64,000 nt of DNA from Micromonospora sp. NBRC 110009 (GCF_030518795.1 NZ_CP130427.1:434001-498000); one strand, 5' to 3'. Counted from the stretch's first letter, positions 1 through 9,472 are shown. Numbers and translations: made by a program. The notes: generated by a model not told the origin, from the letters alone.

Positions 1-2
1 TC

Positions 3-1775
3 GCCGCGCTGAACGCCGGCCGCACCGGCCGGATGCGCGACATCGTCGAGACCATCCAGGCCGAGCAGGACCGGATCATCCGCGCCGACCTGCCGGGCGT
101 GCTGGTGGTGCAGGGCGGCCCGGGCACCGGCAAGACGGCGGTGGCGCTGCACCGCGCCGCGTACCTGCTCTACACGCACCGGGAGCAGCTCTCCACCCGC
201 GGCGTGCTGCTGGTCGGCCCGAACGCCACCTTCCTGCGCTACATCTCCCAGGTGCTGCCGGCACTGGCCGAGACGGGGGTGCTGCTGCGTACCCCGGCCG
301 ACCTGTTCCCCGGGGTGCGCGCCCGACGCGCCGAGCCGGCCGAGGCCGCCGCGCTGAAGGGCCGCGCGGTGATGGCCGAGGTGCTGGCCAACGCCGTACG
401 GGACCGGCAGTGGGTGCCCGACGAGCCGCTGGAGATCGAGCTGCCGCAGCGGGAGATCCTCACGCTGGACCCGGAGGTCGTCCGCCAGGCCCGGGACCGA
501 GTGCGCCGCGCGCAGCGCCCCCACAACCTGGCCCGCGCGCTGTTCGACATCGAGATCGTCCACGCGCTCGCCGCCCAGGTCGCCGAGCGGATCGGCGCCG
601 ACCCGCTGGGCGGGGAGAACCTGCTCTCCGAGGCCGACGTCGCCGAGATCCGCCGGGAGCTGCGGGAGGAGCCCGAGGTCCGGGCCGCCCTGGACCAGCT
701 CTGGCCGGTGTTCACCCCGCAGCGGCTCCTCGCCGACCTGTACGCCGCCGAGGAGCGGATCGCTGCCGCCGCGCCGATGCTCACCGACGCCGAGCGGGCG
801 CTGCTGCACCGCGAGCCGGGCGGCTGGACGCCGGCCGACGTGCCGCTGCTGGACGAGGCGGCGGAGCTGCTCGGCGAGGACGAGCGCGCCGCCGTCGCCC
901 GCCGCGAACGGCTGCGGGCCATGGAGCGCGAGTACGCCGAGGGCGTGCTCGAGATCTGGCGCGGTTCCCGCTCCATCGACGTCGAGGACGAGGCGGACGG
1001 CGGTGAGATCCTCGGCGTCACCGACCTGATCGACGCCGACCGGCTGTCGGAACGGCAGGAGGACGCCGAGCGGCTGACCACCGCCCAGCGGGCCGCCGCC
1101 GACCGGAGCTGGGCCTTCGGGCACGTCATCGTCGACGAGGCGCAGGAGCTGTCGCCGATGGCGTGGCGGCTGCTGATGCGCCGCTGCCCCAGCCGCTCGA
1201 TGACCATCGTCGGCGACGTGGCGCAGACCGGCGCGCTCTCCGGCACCCCGTCCTGGCAGGAGGCCCTCGCCCCGTACGTGGCGGACCGGTGGCGGCTGGA
1301 GGAGCTGACCGTCAGCTACCGCACCCCGGCCGAGATCATGGCGGTCGCCGCCGACGTGCTGACCGAGATCGACCCGGCGCTGCGCCCGCCCCGCTCCGTA
1401 CGCGCCAGCGGCGTGCCGCCGTGGGACCGTACCGTCGAGGCGGGCCGGCTCGCCGCGGAGCTGGTCGAGGTGACCGCCCGGGAGGCGGCCGGGCTGGCCG
1501 ACGGGCGGCTCGGGGTGATCGTGCCGGCCGGGCGGGTCAACGAGCTGGGCACGGCGGTCGTCGCCGCGCTGCCCGAGGCGGCGGTCGGCGAGCAGCCGGA
1601 GCTGGAGAACCGGGTGGTGCTGCTCACCACCGAGCAGGCCAAGGGCCTGGAGTTCGACTCGGTGCTGGTGGTCGAGCCGGACCGGATCGTCGCCGAGTCC
1701 CCGCGGGGCCACAGCGACCTCTACGTCGCGCTCACCCGCGCCACCCAGCGCCTCGGCATCCTCCGCGCGGCCTGA
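3..1775 (+). CDS. helD: HelD-like superfamily 1 helicase/ATPase, 5' end outside the window
   Basis: This is the 3' part of a UvrD/Rep-type ATPase; the frame is open from base 3, so the N-terminus lies upstream. Visible SF1 motifs are a Walker A box GGPGTGKT, a DEAQE Walker B box, a YRTPAEI segment, a motif V-like LTTEQAKGLEFD and a C-terminal YVALTRATQRL. The sequence MRDIVETIQAEQDRIIR just before Walker A is typical of HelD proteins, which bind RNA polymerase and use ATP to free stalled or inactive complexes. No nuclease domain is seen. A hairpin repeat follows the stop. Family assignment is firm; the exact subtype (HelD or HelR-like) cannot be decided without the N-terminal arm. Confidence 0.88.
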   Translation, partial: AALNAGRTGRMRDIVETIQAEQDRIIRADLPGVLVVQGGPGTGKTAVALHRAAYLLYTHREQLSTRGVLLVGPNATFLRYISQVLPALAETGVLLRTPADLFPGVRARRAEPAEAAALKGRAVMAEVLANAVRDRQWVPDEPLEIELPQREILTLDPEVVRQARDRVRRAQRPHNLARALFDIEIVHALAAQVAERIGADPLGGENLLSEADVAEIRRELREEPEVRAALDQLWPVFTPQRLLADLYAAEERIAAAAPMLTDAERALLHREPGGWTPADVPLLDEAAELLGEDERAAVARRERLRAMEREYAEGVLEIWRGSRSIDVEDEADGGEILGVTDLIDADRLSERQEDAERLTTAQRAAADRSWAFGHVIVDEAQELSPMAWRLLMRRCPSRSMTIVGDVAQTGALSGTPSWQEALAPYVADRWRLEELTVSYRTPAEIMAVAADVLTEIDPALRPPRSVRASGVPPWDRTVEAGRLAAELVEVTAREAAGLADGRLGVIVPAGRVNELGTAVVAALPEAAVGEQPELENRVVLLTTEQAKGLEFDSVLVVEPDRIVAESPRGHSDLYVALTRATQRLGILRAA

Positions 1776-1789
1776 CCCCCGACCTGGTC

Positions 1790-1844
1790 GATCATGAGGT
1801 TGACGGCGATCTCGATGTCCACGAGTGCCGCCAACCTCATGATC
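1790..1844. repeat. Hairpin repeat between convergent genes
   Basis: GATCATGAGGTTGACGGC (1790-1807) is matched by an inverted copy at 1827-1844 with one mismatch, around a 19-base centre. The right arm touches the stop codon of the minus-strand gene ending at 1843. There is no T-tract. It sits between two convergent genes and could act as a bidirectional terminator; it looks like a dispersed intergenic palindrome, which would need a genome search to confirm. Confidence 0.6.
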
Positions 1845-2265
1845 AGCCGGGGTTGGGCTCCTCGTCGGTGAAGTTGCCGACCTGGCTGCCGCTGGACGAG
1901 GCGTCGCTGGTCGAGCCGCCGGCCGGGGTGCTCAGGCCGCCGGTGGTGGCGTCGCCGGTGGTGGTCGGCGCGACCTTGCCGCGGTGCCGCTCCGGTTGCC
2001 GGGCCACCCGGCGGGCGCTGGCCGGCCCGGCGGTGCCGCCGGTCGTGGTGATCGCACCCTGCCCGCCGGTCGGGCCGCCGTCGCGGAGCACGTTGGCGTC
2101 CACCCGGGTGTGCGCCGGGTCGTCCGGATCCTCCTCCTGGATCACCCGCGTCACGTCCGTCTGAGGCACGGTGACCTCGTCGAGCGCGCCCTCGCCGTAC
2201 ACGCCACCGGCGACCCGCTCCTCGGCCCGGCGGGCAGCGTCCTGCCGCATGTCGTCCTCACGCAC
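1843..2265 (-). CDS. Hypothetical low-complexity protein
   Basis: About 140 residues with no family I recognise. The N-terminal half is charged (REDDMRQDAARRAEERV, then DVTRVIQEEDPDDPAHTRVD) and the C-terminal half is rich in Thr, Gly, Ser and Ala, so it is probably disordered; no signal peptide or membrane segment is seen. I chose the GTG at 2265 because GAGGTGG lies about five bases upstream; an ATG at 2250 and a TTG at 2325 are alternatives. Codon use is normal for the window, which supports a real gene. Function unknown. Confidence 0.6.
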   Translation of the reverse strand: MREDDMRQDAARRAEERVAGGVYGEGALDEVTVPQTDVTRVIQEEDPDDPAHTRVDANVLRDGGPTGGQGAITTTGGTAGPASARRVARQPERHRGKVAPTTTGDATTGGLSTPAGGSTSDASSSGSQVGNFTDEEPNPG

Positions 2266-2551
2266 GTCAACCACCTCGCAGATGTCTCGGCATCCGCCAT
2301 GCGTGCCCGACGGCCGGCGGCCCAAACCGATCCCGGCCGCACCGCCGACGAGGCGTCCCGTCCGTGCCCGGCTGTCCGGATGTCGCGCCGGGCCCGGCGC
2401 GGCTCCTATTCGGCCGGGGGCCGGCGTTACCTCACCGGGGCCAGGGGTAGACGGTGGTTGCCCCCGCCAGGAAGCTCACCGCGCCGTGGCCGAAACGCGG
2501 TAGCGGGGCGAGGGAGTGCAGGGAACGACTCATCAATCCTGAGGAGGACAG

Positions 2552-2929
2552 ATGAGCACGCAGGCTGCATCCACCAGGCCCATGAACCGACCGGCCCAGG
2601 ACATGCAGAACCGGGCGGCCATGCAGGAGACGCCGACCCGCCCGATGGCCGCGATGCCCGACGGGCGCCGGCAGGCGATGGCAGCCCCGGGCACCGAGAC
2701 CAAGCCGTCGTTCGCGACCACCGAGTTCTGGGTGTACCTGATCGCCGTCGCGGGCGTGCTGGTGGCGTCCTACCTGGTCGGTAAGAACTCGGTCGGGGTG
2801 GACATCTTCCGCGCCCCGCAGGCCTGGTTCTTCATCACGCTGCTGACCCTCGGTTACCTGGGTAGCCGCGGTCTGGCCAAGGCCGGAAGCAACTTCCGCA
2901 GCGGTGAGGAGCGTCGAGCCCGACACTGA
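2552..2929 (+). CDS. Small two-helix membrane protein, hypothetical
   Basis: 125 residues. The first 50 are Met-, Pro-, Gln- and Ala-rich and probably disordered. Two hydrophobic segments follow, around residues 58-76 (FWVYLIAVAGVLVASYLVG) and 90-107 (WFFITLLTLGYLGSRGL), then a basic tail. A strong ribosome binding site, GAGGAGG, lies seven bases before the ATG. It is monocistronic and followed by a strong hairpin terminator. It resembles small conserved actinobacterial membrane proteins of unknown function; I do not assign a role. Confidence 0.75.
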   Translation: MSTQAASTRPMNRPAQDMQNRAAMQETPTRPMAAMPDGRRQAMAAPGTETKPSFATTEFWVYLIAVAGVLVASYLVGKNSVGVDIFRAPQAWFFITLLTLGYLGSRGLAKAGSNFRSGEERRARH

Positions 2930-2947
2930 CGAGCGCACCACCCGAGA

Positions 2948-2985
2948 ACGACGGTGGCCCCGGGAGACCCCGGGGCCGCCGTCGT
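2948..2985. terminator. Bidirectional hairpin terminator
   Basis: A 16-base stem (2948-2963 with 2970-2985, one G-T pair) closes a six-base loop between the convergent genes ending at 2929 and 2995. The stem is G/C-rich with only a short pyrimidine run after it. Confidence 0.75.
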
Positions 2986-2994
2986 CTGTCCCGC

Positions 2995-3951
2995 CTACTC
3001 GCCGCCGAAATCGCCGAAATCGCCGAAGTCGCCCTCGAAGGCGTCCTCGATCAGCTCGCCGGCCACCAGGCCGCCGGCCACGCCCAGCGCGGCGCCCGCC
3101 ACCATGCCGCCCATCCCCGAGCCGCGGTGGCCGTGGTGCCCGTGCGGGCCGCCGAAGCCGTGCGCGCGCAGGTTGCCGTAGCGCGCGGTGGTCTCCCGCA
3201 GCCAGCCGTCCACCACCTGCACCCAGTCGGTGCGGTCGGCGTCGCGGTGCGGGACGGAGTACCGGCCGAACGCGTCATGCCCCGCAGTGAGGAAGCCGCC
3301 GCGCTTGTCGCACTCCAGCACCACCTCGACGCCCCGCTGGCTGGTCACGAAGGTCAGCTCGACCTCGTTGATCATTCGGGCGTACTGCGGCGCGGCGAAG
3401 AACTCGATCTCCTGGTAGAACGGCAGCGTCTGCTGCACGCCGTGGATCCGGCCCCGCTCCAGGTCGGCGTGCTTGAACCGGAAGCCCAGCGCCTGGAAGG
3501 CGTCGAGGATCCGCTCGTGGATCGGCAGCGGGTGCACCGCGACGTGGTCCAGGTCGGTCTTGTCCACCGCCCGGGCCACCGCCAGCTCGGTGCGCAGCCC
3601 CATGGTCATGCCGTGCAGCCGCTGCCCGTAGACGTCGGTGACCGGGGTCTCCCACGGCACCGGCAGCTGGAACGGGATGGCGAGTCGCTGCTGCGGGGCG
3701 AGCTCGAACGCCCCGCTGACCGGCATCCGGTGGAACTCCATGATGCCGGCGTACTCGGAGTCACCGCCCTCGATCTCCACTCGGGTGACCAGGCTGACGG
3801 TGACTTGCTCGATGCCGGCCGGCGCGTCGCCGCCGATCAGGTTGACGTGCCCGTCGAGGCTCAGGCCGGGCCGGGTGTTCGGGTTGGTCAGCACCGTGTC
3901 GACGCTCGGGCCGCCCACGCCGAACGCGCTCAGCATCTTCTTGAAGACCAT
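2995..3951 (-). CDS. Spo0M-like sporulation-control protein
   Basis: 318 residues, a member of the Spo0M (SpoOM) family of arrestin-like beta-sandwich proteins. The N-terminus MVFKKMLSAFGVGGPSVDTV and the block HVNLIGGDAPAGIEQVTVSL are typical. About 250 residues of family domain are followed by a Gly/His-rich linker, a glycine-zipper stretch (GMGGMVAGAALGVAGGL) and an acidic GDFGDFGDFGG tail. The ATG at 3951 is preceded by GGGAGTGG; longer in-frame starts lack such a site. In Bacillus Spo0M influences sporulation; in actinobacteria the role is unclear, perhaps in cell division or the envelope. Confidence 0.85.
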   Translation of the reverse strand: MVFKKMLSAFGVGGPSVDTVLTNPNTRPGLSLDGHVNLIGGDAPAGIEQVTVSLVTRVEIEGGDSEYAGIMEFHRMPVSGAFELAPQQRLAIPFQLPVPWETPVTDVYGQRLHGMTMGLRTELAVARAVDKTDLDHVAVHPLPIHERILDAFQALGFRFKHADLERGRIHGVQQTLPFYQEIEFFAAPQYARMINEVELTFVTSQRGVEVVLECDKRGGFLTAGHDAFGRYSVPHRDADRTDWVQVVDGWLRETTARYGNLRAHGFGGPHGHHGHRGSGMGGMVAGAALGVAGGLVAGELIEDAFEGDFGDFGDFGGE

Positions 3952-4050
3952 CGCCACTCCCGCTTCCACCTTCGGCACGCTCCACCATGGAGCGCGCGGG
4001 GCCACGAAGGCGACCCTAACCTGCGGGCCTGTGAAGTGGCTGTGAGCCGA

Positions 4051-4827
4051 TCAGGGTACGTCGACGACGATCAGCTCGCCGACCTGCTCGCCGATCTGGC
4101 GGCGCGCCTCCGCCGGCAGCCCACCGTCGGTGATGAGCAGGTCCGCGTCCTCCAGCGGAGCGATGGTGGCGATGCCGATGGTCTCCCACTTGGTGTGGTC
4201 GGCGAGCACGACGAGCCGGCGGGCGGCGCCGATCAACCGCCGGTTGACCGCCGCCTCCAGCAGGTTCGGCGTGGTGAGCCCGGTCCGCGGGCTCATCCCG
4301 TGCACGCCGAGGAAGAGCAGGTCGACGTTGAGCGCGGCGATGGCCGCCTCGGCCACCGGCCCGGTCAGCGCGTCGGACGGCGTACGGATGCCGCCGGTGA
4401 GCACGACGGTCTGATCCGGGCGGGGATTCTGGTAGAGCACGTCGGCGACCGGGATCGAGTTGGTGACCACGGTGAGCCCGCGGACGTCGGCGAGCCGGGC
4501 GGCGAGGGCGGCGGTGGTGGTGCCGGCCGAGAGGGCGATCGCCATGCCCGGCTCGACCAGCCCGGCGGCCCGCTCCGCGATGGCCCGTTTCTCGTCCTGC
4601 TGCCGGATCGACTTGGCGGCGAAGCCCGGCTCGTCGGCCGAGCCCGGGCCCGCCAGGGTCGCTCCCCCGTGGACCTTGTCGACCAGACCGCGTTCGGCGA
4701 GCACCTCGAGGTCCCGCCGGATCGTCATGTCGGACACGCCGAAGCGGCTGACCAGGTGGCTGACCCGGACGCCGCCACGCTGGCGGATCAGCTCCAGGAT
4801 GGCGCTCTGCCGTTGCTGGGCGAGCAT
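4051..4827 (-). CDS. DeoR-family transcriptional regulator of the galactoside locus
   Basis: 258 residues. The N-terminal winged helix-turn-helix (about 1-57) includes FGVSDMTIRRDLEVL and the family hallmark KVHGGA; the C-terminal sugar-phosphate domain contains LSAGTTTAALA and TNSIPVADVL. DeoR repressors usually release DNA on binding a phosphorylated sugar. The ATG at 4827 has AGGAGGA three bases upstream; the frame extends further 5' but without a ribosome site. It lies 37 bases downstream of the GH42 gene on the same strand and probably controls that gene and the divergent transporter. Confidence 0.9.
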   Translation of the reverse strand: MLAQQRQSAILELIRQRGGVRVSHLVSRFGVSDMTIRRDLEVLAERGLVDKVHGGATLAGPGSADEPGFAAKSIRQQDEKRAIAERAAGLVEPGMAIALSAGTTTAALAARLADVRGLTVVTNSIPVADVLYQNPRPDQTVVLTGGIRTPSDALTGPVAEAAIAALNVDLLFLGVHGMSPRTGLTTPNLLEAAVNRRLIGAARRLVVLADHTKWETIGIATIAPLEDADLLITDGGLPAEARRQIGEQVGELIVVDVP

Positions 4828-4864
4828 CTGTCCTCCTCTACCTGCACGAGGCACGGTACGCGGG

Positions 4865-6883
4865 TCAGGCGGCCGCGGCCGCCGGCTCCCCGGGCGCGGG
4901 CTCCTCACGGACCACCGCCACCTCACCCGCCGGCACCACCAGCTCGCCGTCGCACCGGCCACCGCCGAGCAGCTCGGCACCGGTGACGGCCAGCCGGGCC
5001 GCGGCGTCGGTGTGGTTGATGACGAAGAGCCAGCTCCGGTCGGCGGACCGCCGGCGCACCACCTCCACCCCGGTGGGGGCGGCCGCCGCGGGCCGGACGC
5101 CGGACTCGGCGAGCAGCCGGGCGACGAGCTGGTCGGTGGTCGCGTCGTCGAGCCGGGTGCCGAGGTACCAGGCGGAGCCGGCGCCGACCGGGTGCCGGGT
5201 CAGCGCGGGCACCCCGGGCAGCGGCCCGTCGGCGTACGACGCGAGCACCTCGGCGCCCTCGGCGTGCAGCCATTCGGTCCACACGTCGGCGGTCGAACCG
5301 TCGTCGAGGCGTACCCGCTCGCCGTCGCGGAGCGGGAAGAACTCCTCGGTACGCACCCCGAGCAGGTCGCGGAACGCGCCCGGGTAGCCGCCGAGTCGGA
5401 TGTGGTCGTGCTCGTCGACGATGCCGCTGAAGTAGGTGACCAGCGCGGTCCCGCCCGCCTCGACGTGGCGGCGCAGCGCGTCGGCGTCGGGGTCGCGCAC
5501 CAGGTAGAGGGTGGGCACCAGGACCAACCGGTAGTGGGACAGGTCGGCGGACGGGTGCACCACATCGGCGGTGACGCCGGCCCGCCACAGCGCGCCGTGC
5601 AGCGCGGCCAGCCGGTCGACGTACGTGACGTCGACGCTGGGGTGGGAGTCGAGTTCGGCACCCCACCAGGCCTCGTAGTCGAACAGGATCGCCACGTCGG
5701 CGTCGACCCGGCTGCCGCGGACCTCGGCGAGGGCCTGCAGGTCGGCGCCGAGCCGGCAGACCTCGCGGAACACCTTGGTGTCCGGGCCGGCGTGGGGCAC
5801 CAGCGCGGAGTGGAACTTCTCGGCACCGGCCCGGGAGGCCCGCCACTGGAAGAACAGCACGCCGTCGGCGCCGCGCGCCACGTGCGCGAGGCTGTTGCGG
5901 CGCAGCTGGCCGGGGGTCTTGGCGACGTTGCGCGGCTGCCAGTTGACGGCGCTGGTGGAGTGTTCCATCAGCAGCCACGGCGCGCCGCCGGCGACGCCGC
6001 GGGTGTGATCGGCGGCGAGGGCCAGGTCGACCTGCGGCCGCGGGTCGGCGGCGAGGAGGTAGTGGTCGTTGGCGACCAGGTCGACGTCGGCGGCCCAGGA
6101 GTGGTAGTCGAGGTACTTGACGCCGGTGCCGATCATGAAGTTCGTGGTGACCGGCTGCCGGGCGAGCCGGGTCAGCAGGTCCCGCTCGGCGCGCAGCTGG
6201 GCGCGCTGCTCGTCGGAGGAGAAGCGCAGGAAGTCGAGCTGCTGCGTCGGGTTGGCGAAGGTCGGCGCGGTACGCGGCGGGTTGACCTCGGCCCAGTCGT
6301 GGTAACGCTGGCTCCAGAACGCGGTGCCCCAGGCGGCGTTGAGCGCGTCCAGGTCGCCGTAGCGGTCGCGCAGCCAGCGGCGGAACGCCTCCGCGCTGAC
6401 GTCGCAGTAGCAGTGCACGTTGTGGCAGCCCAGCTCGTTGGAGACGTGCCACATCACCACGGCCGGGTGGTCGGCGTACCGGCCGGCGACGGCCTCGACC
6501 AGGGTGAGCGAGCGCTCCCGAAAGACCGGTGAGCTGGGGCAGTACGCCTGCCGGCCGCCGGGCCAGAGGATGGTCCCGTCGGCGCGCCGGGGCAGCGTCT
6601 CGGGGTGGCGGCGGGCCAGCCAGGGCGGCGGGCTGGCGGTGGCGGTGGCCAGGTCGACGCTGATCCCGCCGTCGTGCAGCAGGTCGATCGCGCGGTCCAG
6701 CCAGCCGAACTCGTAGCGTCCGGGCTCCGGTTCGAGCAGGGCCCAGGAGAAGATCCCGACCGAGACGAGGTTGACCCCGGCCCGCCGCATCAGCGTGACG
6801 TCCTCGGCCCAGGTCTCCTCGGGCCACTGCTCAGGGTTGTAGTCGGCGCCGTACCAGATGCTCTCGCCCTGCCAGTTCCGCAT
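4865..6883 (-). CDS. Beta-galactosidase, GH42 family
   Basis: 672 residues, full length for GH42. The TIM-barrel N-terminus opens with IWYGADYNPEQWPEETW, a family signature. The acid/base Glu is E150 (WHVSNELG) and the nucleophile E307 (LLMEHSTSAVNW). Cys115, Cys153, Cys158 and Cys160 match the metal-binding cysteine pattern of several GH42 enzymes. No signal peptide is visible, so it should cleave beta-galactosides in the cytoplasm after uptake. The DeoR regulator follows and a sugar ABC transporter diverges 280 bases away, so the three are likely one galactoside-use system. Confidence 0.93.
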   Translation of the reverse strand: MRNWQGESIWYGADYNPEQWPEETWAEDVTLMRRAGVNLVSVGIFSWALLEPEPGRYEFGWLDRAIDLLHDGGISVDLATATASPPPWLARRHPETLPRRADGTILWPGGRQAYCPSSPVFRERSLTLVEAVAGRYADHPAVVMWHVSNELGCHNVHCYCDVSAEAFRRWLRDRYGDLDALNAAWGTAFWSQRYHDWAEVNPPRTAPTFANPTQQLDFLRFSSDEQRAQLRAERDLLTRLARQPVTTNFMIGTGVKYLDYHSWAADVDLVANDHYLLAADPRPQVDLALAADHTRGVAGGAPWLLMEHSTSAVNWQPRNVAKTPGQLRRNSLAHVARGADGVLFFQWRASRAGAEKFHSALVPHAGPDTKVFREVCRLGADLQALAEVRGSRVDADVAILFDYEAWWGAELDSHPSVDVTYVDRLAALHGALWRAGVTADVVHPSADLSHYRLVLVPTLYLVRDPDADALRRHVEAGGTALVTYFSGIVDEHDHIRLGGYPGAFRDLLGVRTEEFFPLRDGERVRLDDGSTADVWTEWLHAEGAEVLASYADGPLPGVPALTRHPVGAGSAWYLGTRLDDATTDQLVARLLAESGVRPAAAAPTGVEVVRRRSADRSWLFVINHTDAAARLAVTGAELLGGGRCDGELVVPAGEVAVVREEPAPGEPAAAAA

Positions 6884-6924
6884 GACAGCAGAGGGTGCCC
6901 CCGAACAACACCCAAGTCAACACT

Positions 6925-6949
6925 TTCCAACATCGACAGAGATTCCAAC
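6925..6949. promoter_or_regulatory. Candidate operator: direct repeat in the divergent galactoside promoter region
   Basis: TTCCAAC occurs at 6925-6931 and 6943-6949, an 18-base period, 42-66 bases upstream of the GH42 start. Direct repeats are common in DeoR-family operators. A second candidate is the inverted pair GTGTTCG (7051-7057) / CGAACAC (7095-7101) on the transporter side. Confidence 0.35.
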
Positions 6950-7003
6950 GTTTACCGTCTCTTCGCCAAGTCACAACTGGGTTATCGCTGCCCTTCTGCC
7001 CTC

Positions 7004-7031
7004 TTGACAGCGCCGAACCAAGGGGTAGCTT
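7004..7031 (+). promoter_or_regulatory. Sigma-70-type promoter of the galactoside transporter operon
   Basis: TTGACA (7004-7009) and TAGCTT (7026-7031) are separated by 16 bases, about 130 bases before the first gene of the operon. Confidence 0.6.
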
Positions 7032-7162
7032 CAACCGCCACCGGCTGTTTGTGTTCGGACATGTGGATTCACGGTGGATCTACGTCGGTCGACACGAACA
7101 CCGATCCCCGCCACCCGTCACGGCCCTTGGGCGCAGCGCACCTCTTCCACGCAGGAGGCACA

Positions 7163-8494
7163 ATGTCCCGTCCCCGCTCGCAAGCCGAGTACCTCGCCCG
7201 ACTCGTACCCCCGTCCGTCGCCGGCCTGAACCGCCGCTCGCTGCTGGCCGGCGCGGCCGGCGCCGGCGCGCTGCTCGGCACGGGACTGCTCGCCGGCTGC
7301 GGATCCGACTCCGACTCCGGCGGCGCGGACGCCAAGACCGTGTCGCTCGGGTCGAACCAGTCGGACCCGAAGCCGAAGGACGTCATCGCCAAGGTGATGG
7401 ACGGCTACAAGACGTCGTCCGGGGTCACCGTCAACATCAACACGGTCGACCACAACACGTTCCAGGAGAACATCAACAACTACCTGCAGGGCAAGCCGGA
7501 CGACGTGTTCATGTGGTTCGCCGGCTACCGGATGCGGTTCTTCGCCGCCAAGGGCCTGGCCGGCGACGTCAGCGACGTCTGGGGCAAGCTCTCCGGCTAC
7601 TCCGACGCGTTCAAGAAGGCGTCCACCGGCGACGACGGCAAGCAGTACTTCGTGCCGGCGTCGTACTACCCGTGGGCCGTCTTCTACCGCAAGTCGGTGT
7701 GGCAGCAGCGCGGTTACCAGGTGCCCAAGACCCTGGACGACCTGAACACCCTCGGCGCGCAGATGAAGAAGGACGGCCTGAACCCGATCGCCTTCGGCGA
7801 CAAGGACGGCTGGCCGGCGATGGGCACCTTCGACATCCTCAACCTGCGGATCAACGGCTACCAGTTCCACGTCGACCTCATGGCCGGCAAGGAGGCGTGG
7901 ACCTCCGACAAGGTCAAGAAGGTCTTCGACACCTGGGCCGGGCTGCTGCCGCTGCACCAGCCGGACTCGCTGGGCCGCACCTGGCAGGAGGCGGCGCAGT
8001 CGCTGCAGCAGAAGAAGAGCGGCATGTACCTGCTCGGCCTCTTCGTCGCCCAGCAGTTCAACAACGACGAGCAGGACGACCTCGACTTCTTCACCTTCCC
8101 CGAGATCGACTCGACCATCGGGGCGAAGGCCCTGGACGCGCCGATCGACGGCTACATGATGGCGCGCAAGCCGAAGTCCGAGGGCGCCGCCAAGAAGCTG
8201 CTCGAGTACGTGGGCTCCAAGGACGCCGCCAACATCACCGTCAAGAACGACCCGAGCACCCTGGTCGCCAACACCGGCGCCGACACCAGCGGTTACACCG
8301 CGCTCCAGAAGAAGGCCGCCGAACTGGTCGGCTCGGCCACCGAGATCGCCCAGTTCCTCGACCGGGACACCCGCCCGGACTTCGCCTCGACGGTGATGAT
8401 CCCGGCGATCCAGCAGTTCATCAAGAACCCGAAGGACATCAGCGGGCTGCTCACGAGCATCGAGAACCAGAAGAAGTCGATCTTCACCAGCTGA
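7163..8494 (+). CDS. Sugar ABC transporter substrate-binding lipoprotein
   Basis: 443 residues, family 1 extracellular solute-binding protein. The signal peptide has a twin-arginine pair (NRRSLL, residues 23-28) and a lipobox LLAGC, making Cys46 the likely lipidated residue, so export may be by Tat. The mature part shows SBP_1 features such as DDVFMWFAGYRMRFFAAKGLAGD and YYPWAVFYRKSVW. The ATG at 7163 has AGGAGG upstream. It is the first gene of an operon with two permeases and an alpha-galactosidase; no ATPase gene is present, so a shared MsiK-type ATPase encoded elsewhere probably energises it. Substrate inferred: alpha- or beta-galactosides. Confidence 0.9.
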   Translation: MSRPRSQAEYLARLVPPSVAGLNRRSLLAGAAGAGALLGTGLLAGCGSDSDSGGADAKTVSLGSNQSDPKPKDVIAKVMDGYKTSSGVTVNINTVDHNTFQENINNYLQGKPDDVFMWFAGYRMRFFAAKGLAGDVSDVWGKLSGYSDAFKKASTGDDGKQYFVPASYYPWAVFYRKSVWQQRGYQVPKTLDDLNTLGAQMKKDGLNPIAFGDKDGWPAMGTFDILNLRINGYQFHVDLMAGKEAWTSDKVKKVFDTWAGLLPLHQPDSLGRTWQEAAQSLQQKKSGMYLLGLFVAQQFNNDEQDDLDFFTFPEIDSTIGAKALDAPIDGYMMARKPKSEGAAKKLLEYVGSKDAANITVKNDPSTLVANTGADTSGYTALQKKAAELVGSATEIAQFLDRDTRPDFASTVMIPAIQQFIKNPKDISGLLTSIENQKKSIFTS

Positions 8495-8515
8495 CGGCGG
8501 AAGGGGGAGGACACC

Positions 8516-9472
8516 ATGTCCGACCTGCCCCTGATCCAAGCGGATCGCGCCGTGCCGCCGCCGGCCGCGACCACCACCAAGCGTGGTCGCGGCCGCCGGC
8601 TACGGCTCCTGTCCCGCACCGACCGCGTGGTGATCACGCTGATGGTGCTGGTACCCCTGCTGCTCGTCGTCGGCCTGGTCTGGCTGCCGGCGGCGGCGAC
8701 CGTGCTGCTCTCCGGCACCAACTGGGACGGCATCGGCCCCCTGGGCGAGATCGACTGGGTCGGTCTGAAGAACTACGACGACGTGGTGAACATCTACCCG
8801 CCGTTCGTGCCGGCGGTGCAGAACAACCTGCTCTGGCTGGCCGCCCTCTTCGTGGTGGCCACCCCGTTCGGGATGTTCCTCGCCGTGCTGCTCGACAAGG
8901 AGCTGCGCGGCAGCCGGTTCTACCAGACCGCGCTCTACCTGCCCGTCGTGCTCTCGCTCGCGCTGATCGGCTTCGTCTGGCAGCTCATCTACAGCCGCGA
9001 CCAGGGCCTGCTCAACGCCCTGCTCGGCACCCAGACCGACTGGTACGGCGACCCGAACGTGAACATCTGGGCGGTGCTCTTCGCCGCCGGCTGGCGGCAC
9101 GTCGGCTACATCATGCTGCTCTACCTGGCCGGCCTGAAGGGCGTCGACCCGTCGCTGCGCGAGGCCGCCGCCGTGGACGGCTCCTCGGAGACCAGCACCT
9201 TCTTCCGGGTGGTCTTCCCGGTGATGCGCCCCATCAACATCATCGTGCTGGTGGTGACGGTGATCGAGTCGCTGCGCGCGTTCGACCTGGTCTGGGTCAT
9301 CAACAAGGGCCGCAACGGCTTGGAGCTGCTCTCCGCGCTGGTCACCCAGAACGTGGTGGGCGAGGCGAGCCGGATCGGCTTCGGCTCGGCGCTGGCGACC
9401 ATCATGCTGGTCGTCTCCCTGGTCTTCATCACCCTCTACCTGTTCACCGTGATGCGGGAGGACCGGCGATGA
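8516..9472 (+). CDS. Sugar ABC transporter permease (MalF type)
   Basis: 318 residues, binding-protein-dependent transport inner-membrane component. About six transmembrane helices begin near residue 38 (VVITLMVLVPLLLVVGLVWL). The cytoplasmic EAA loop is EAAAVDGSSETSTFFRVVFP, the contact site for the ATPase. It starts 21 bases after the binding-protein gene and its stop overlaps the next start (ATGA), indicating translational coupling. Confidence 0.93.
   Translation: MSDLPLIQADRAVPPPAATTTKRGRGRRLRLLSRTDRVVITLMVLVPLLLVVGLVWLPAAATVLLSGTNWDGIGPLGEIDWVGLKNYDDVVNIYPPFVPAVQNNLLWLAALFVVATPFGMFLAVLLDKELRGSRFYQTALYLPVVLSLALIGFVWQLIYSRDQGLLNALLGTQTDWYGDPNVNIWAVLFAAGWRHVGYIMLLYLAGLKGVDPSLREAAAVDGSSETSTFFRVVFPVMRPINIIVLVVTVIESLRAFDLVWVINKGRNGLELLSALVTQNVVGEASRIGFGSALATIMLVVSLVFITLYLFTVMREDRR

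Noticed and set aside
3127..4986. Long plus-strand open frame of 619 codons opposite the Spo0M-like and DeoR genes
   Set aside because: Low-complexity Arg/Gly/Val/Asp-rich translation with no family, opposite two clear genes. Such mirror frames are expected at this GC content.
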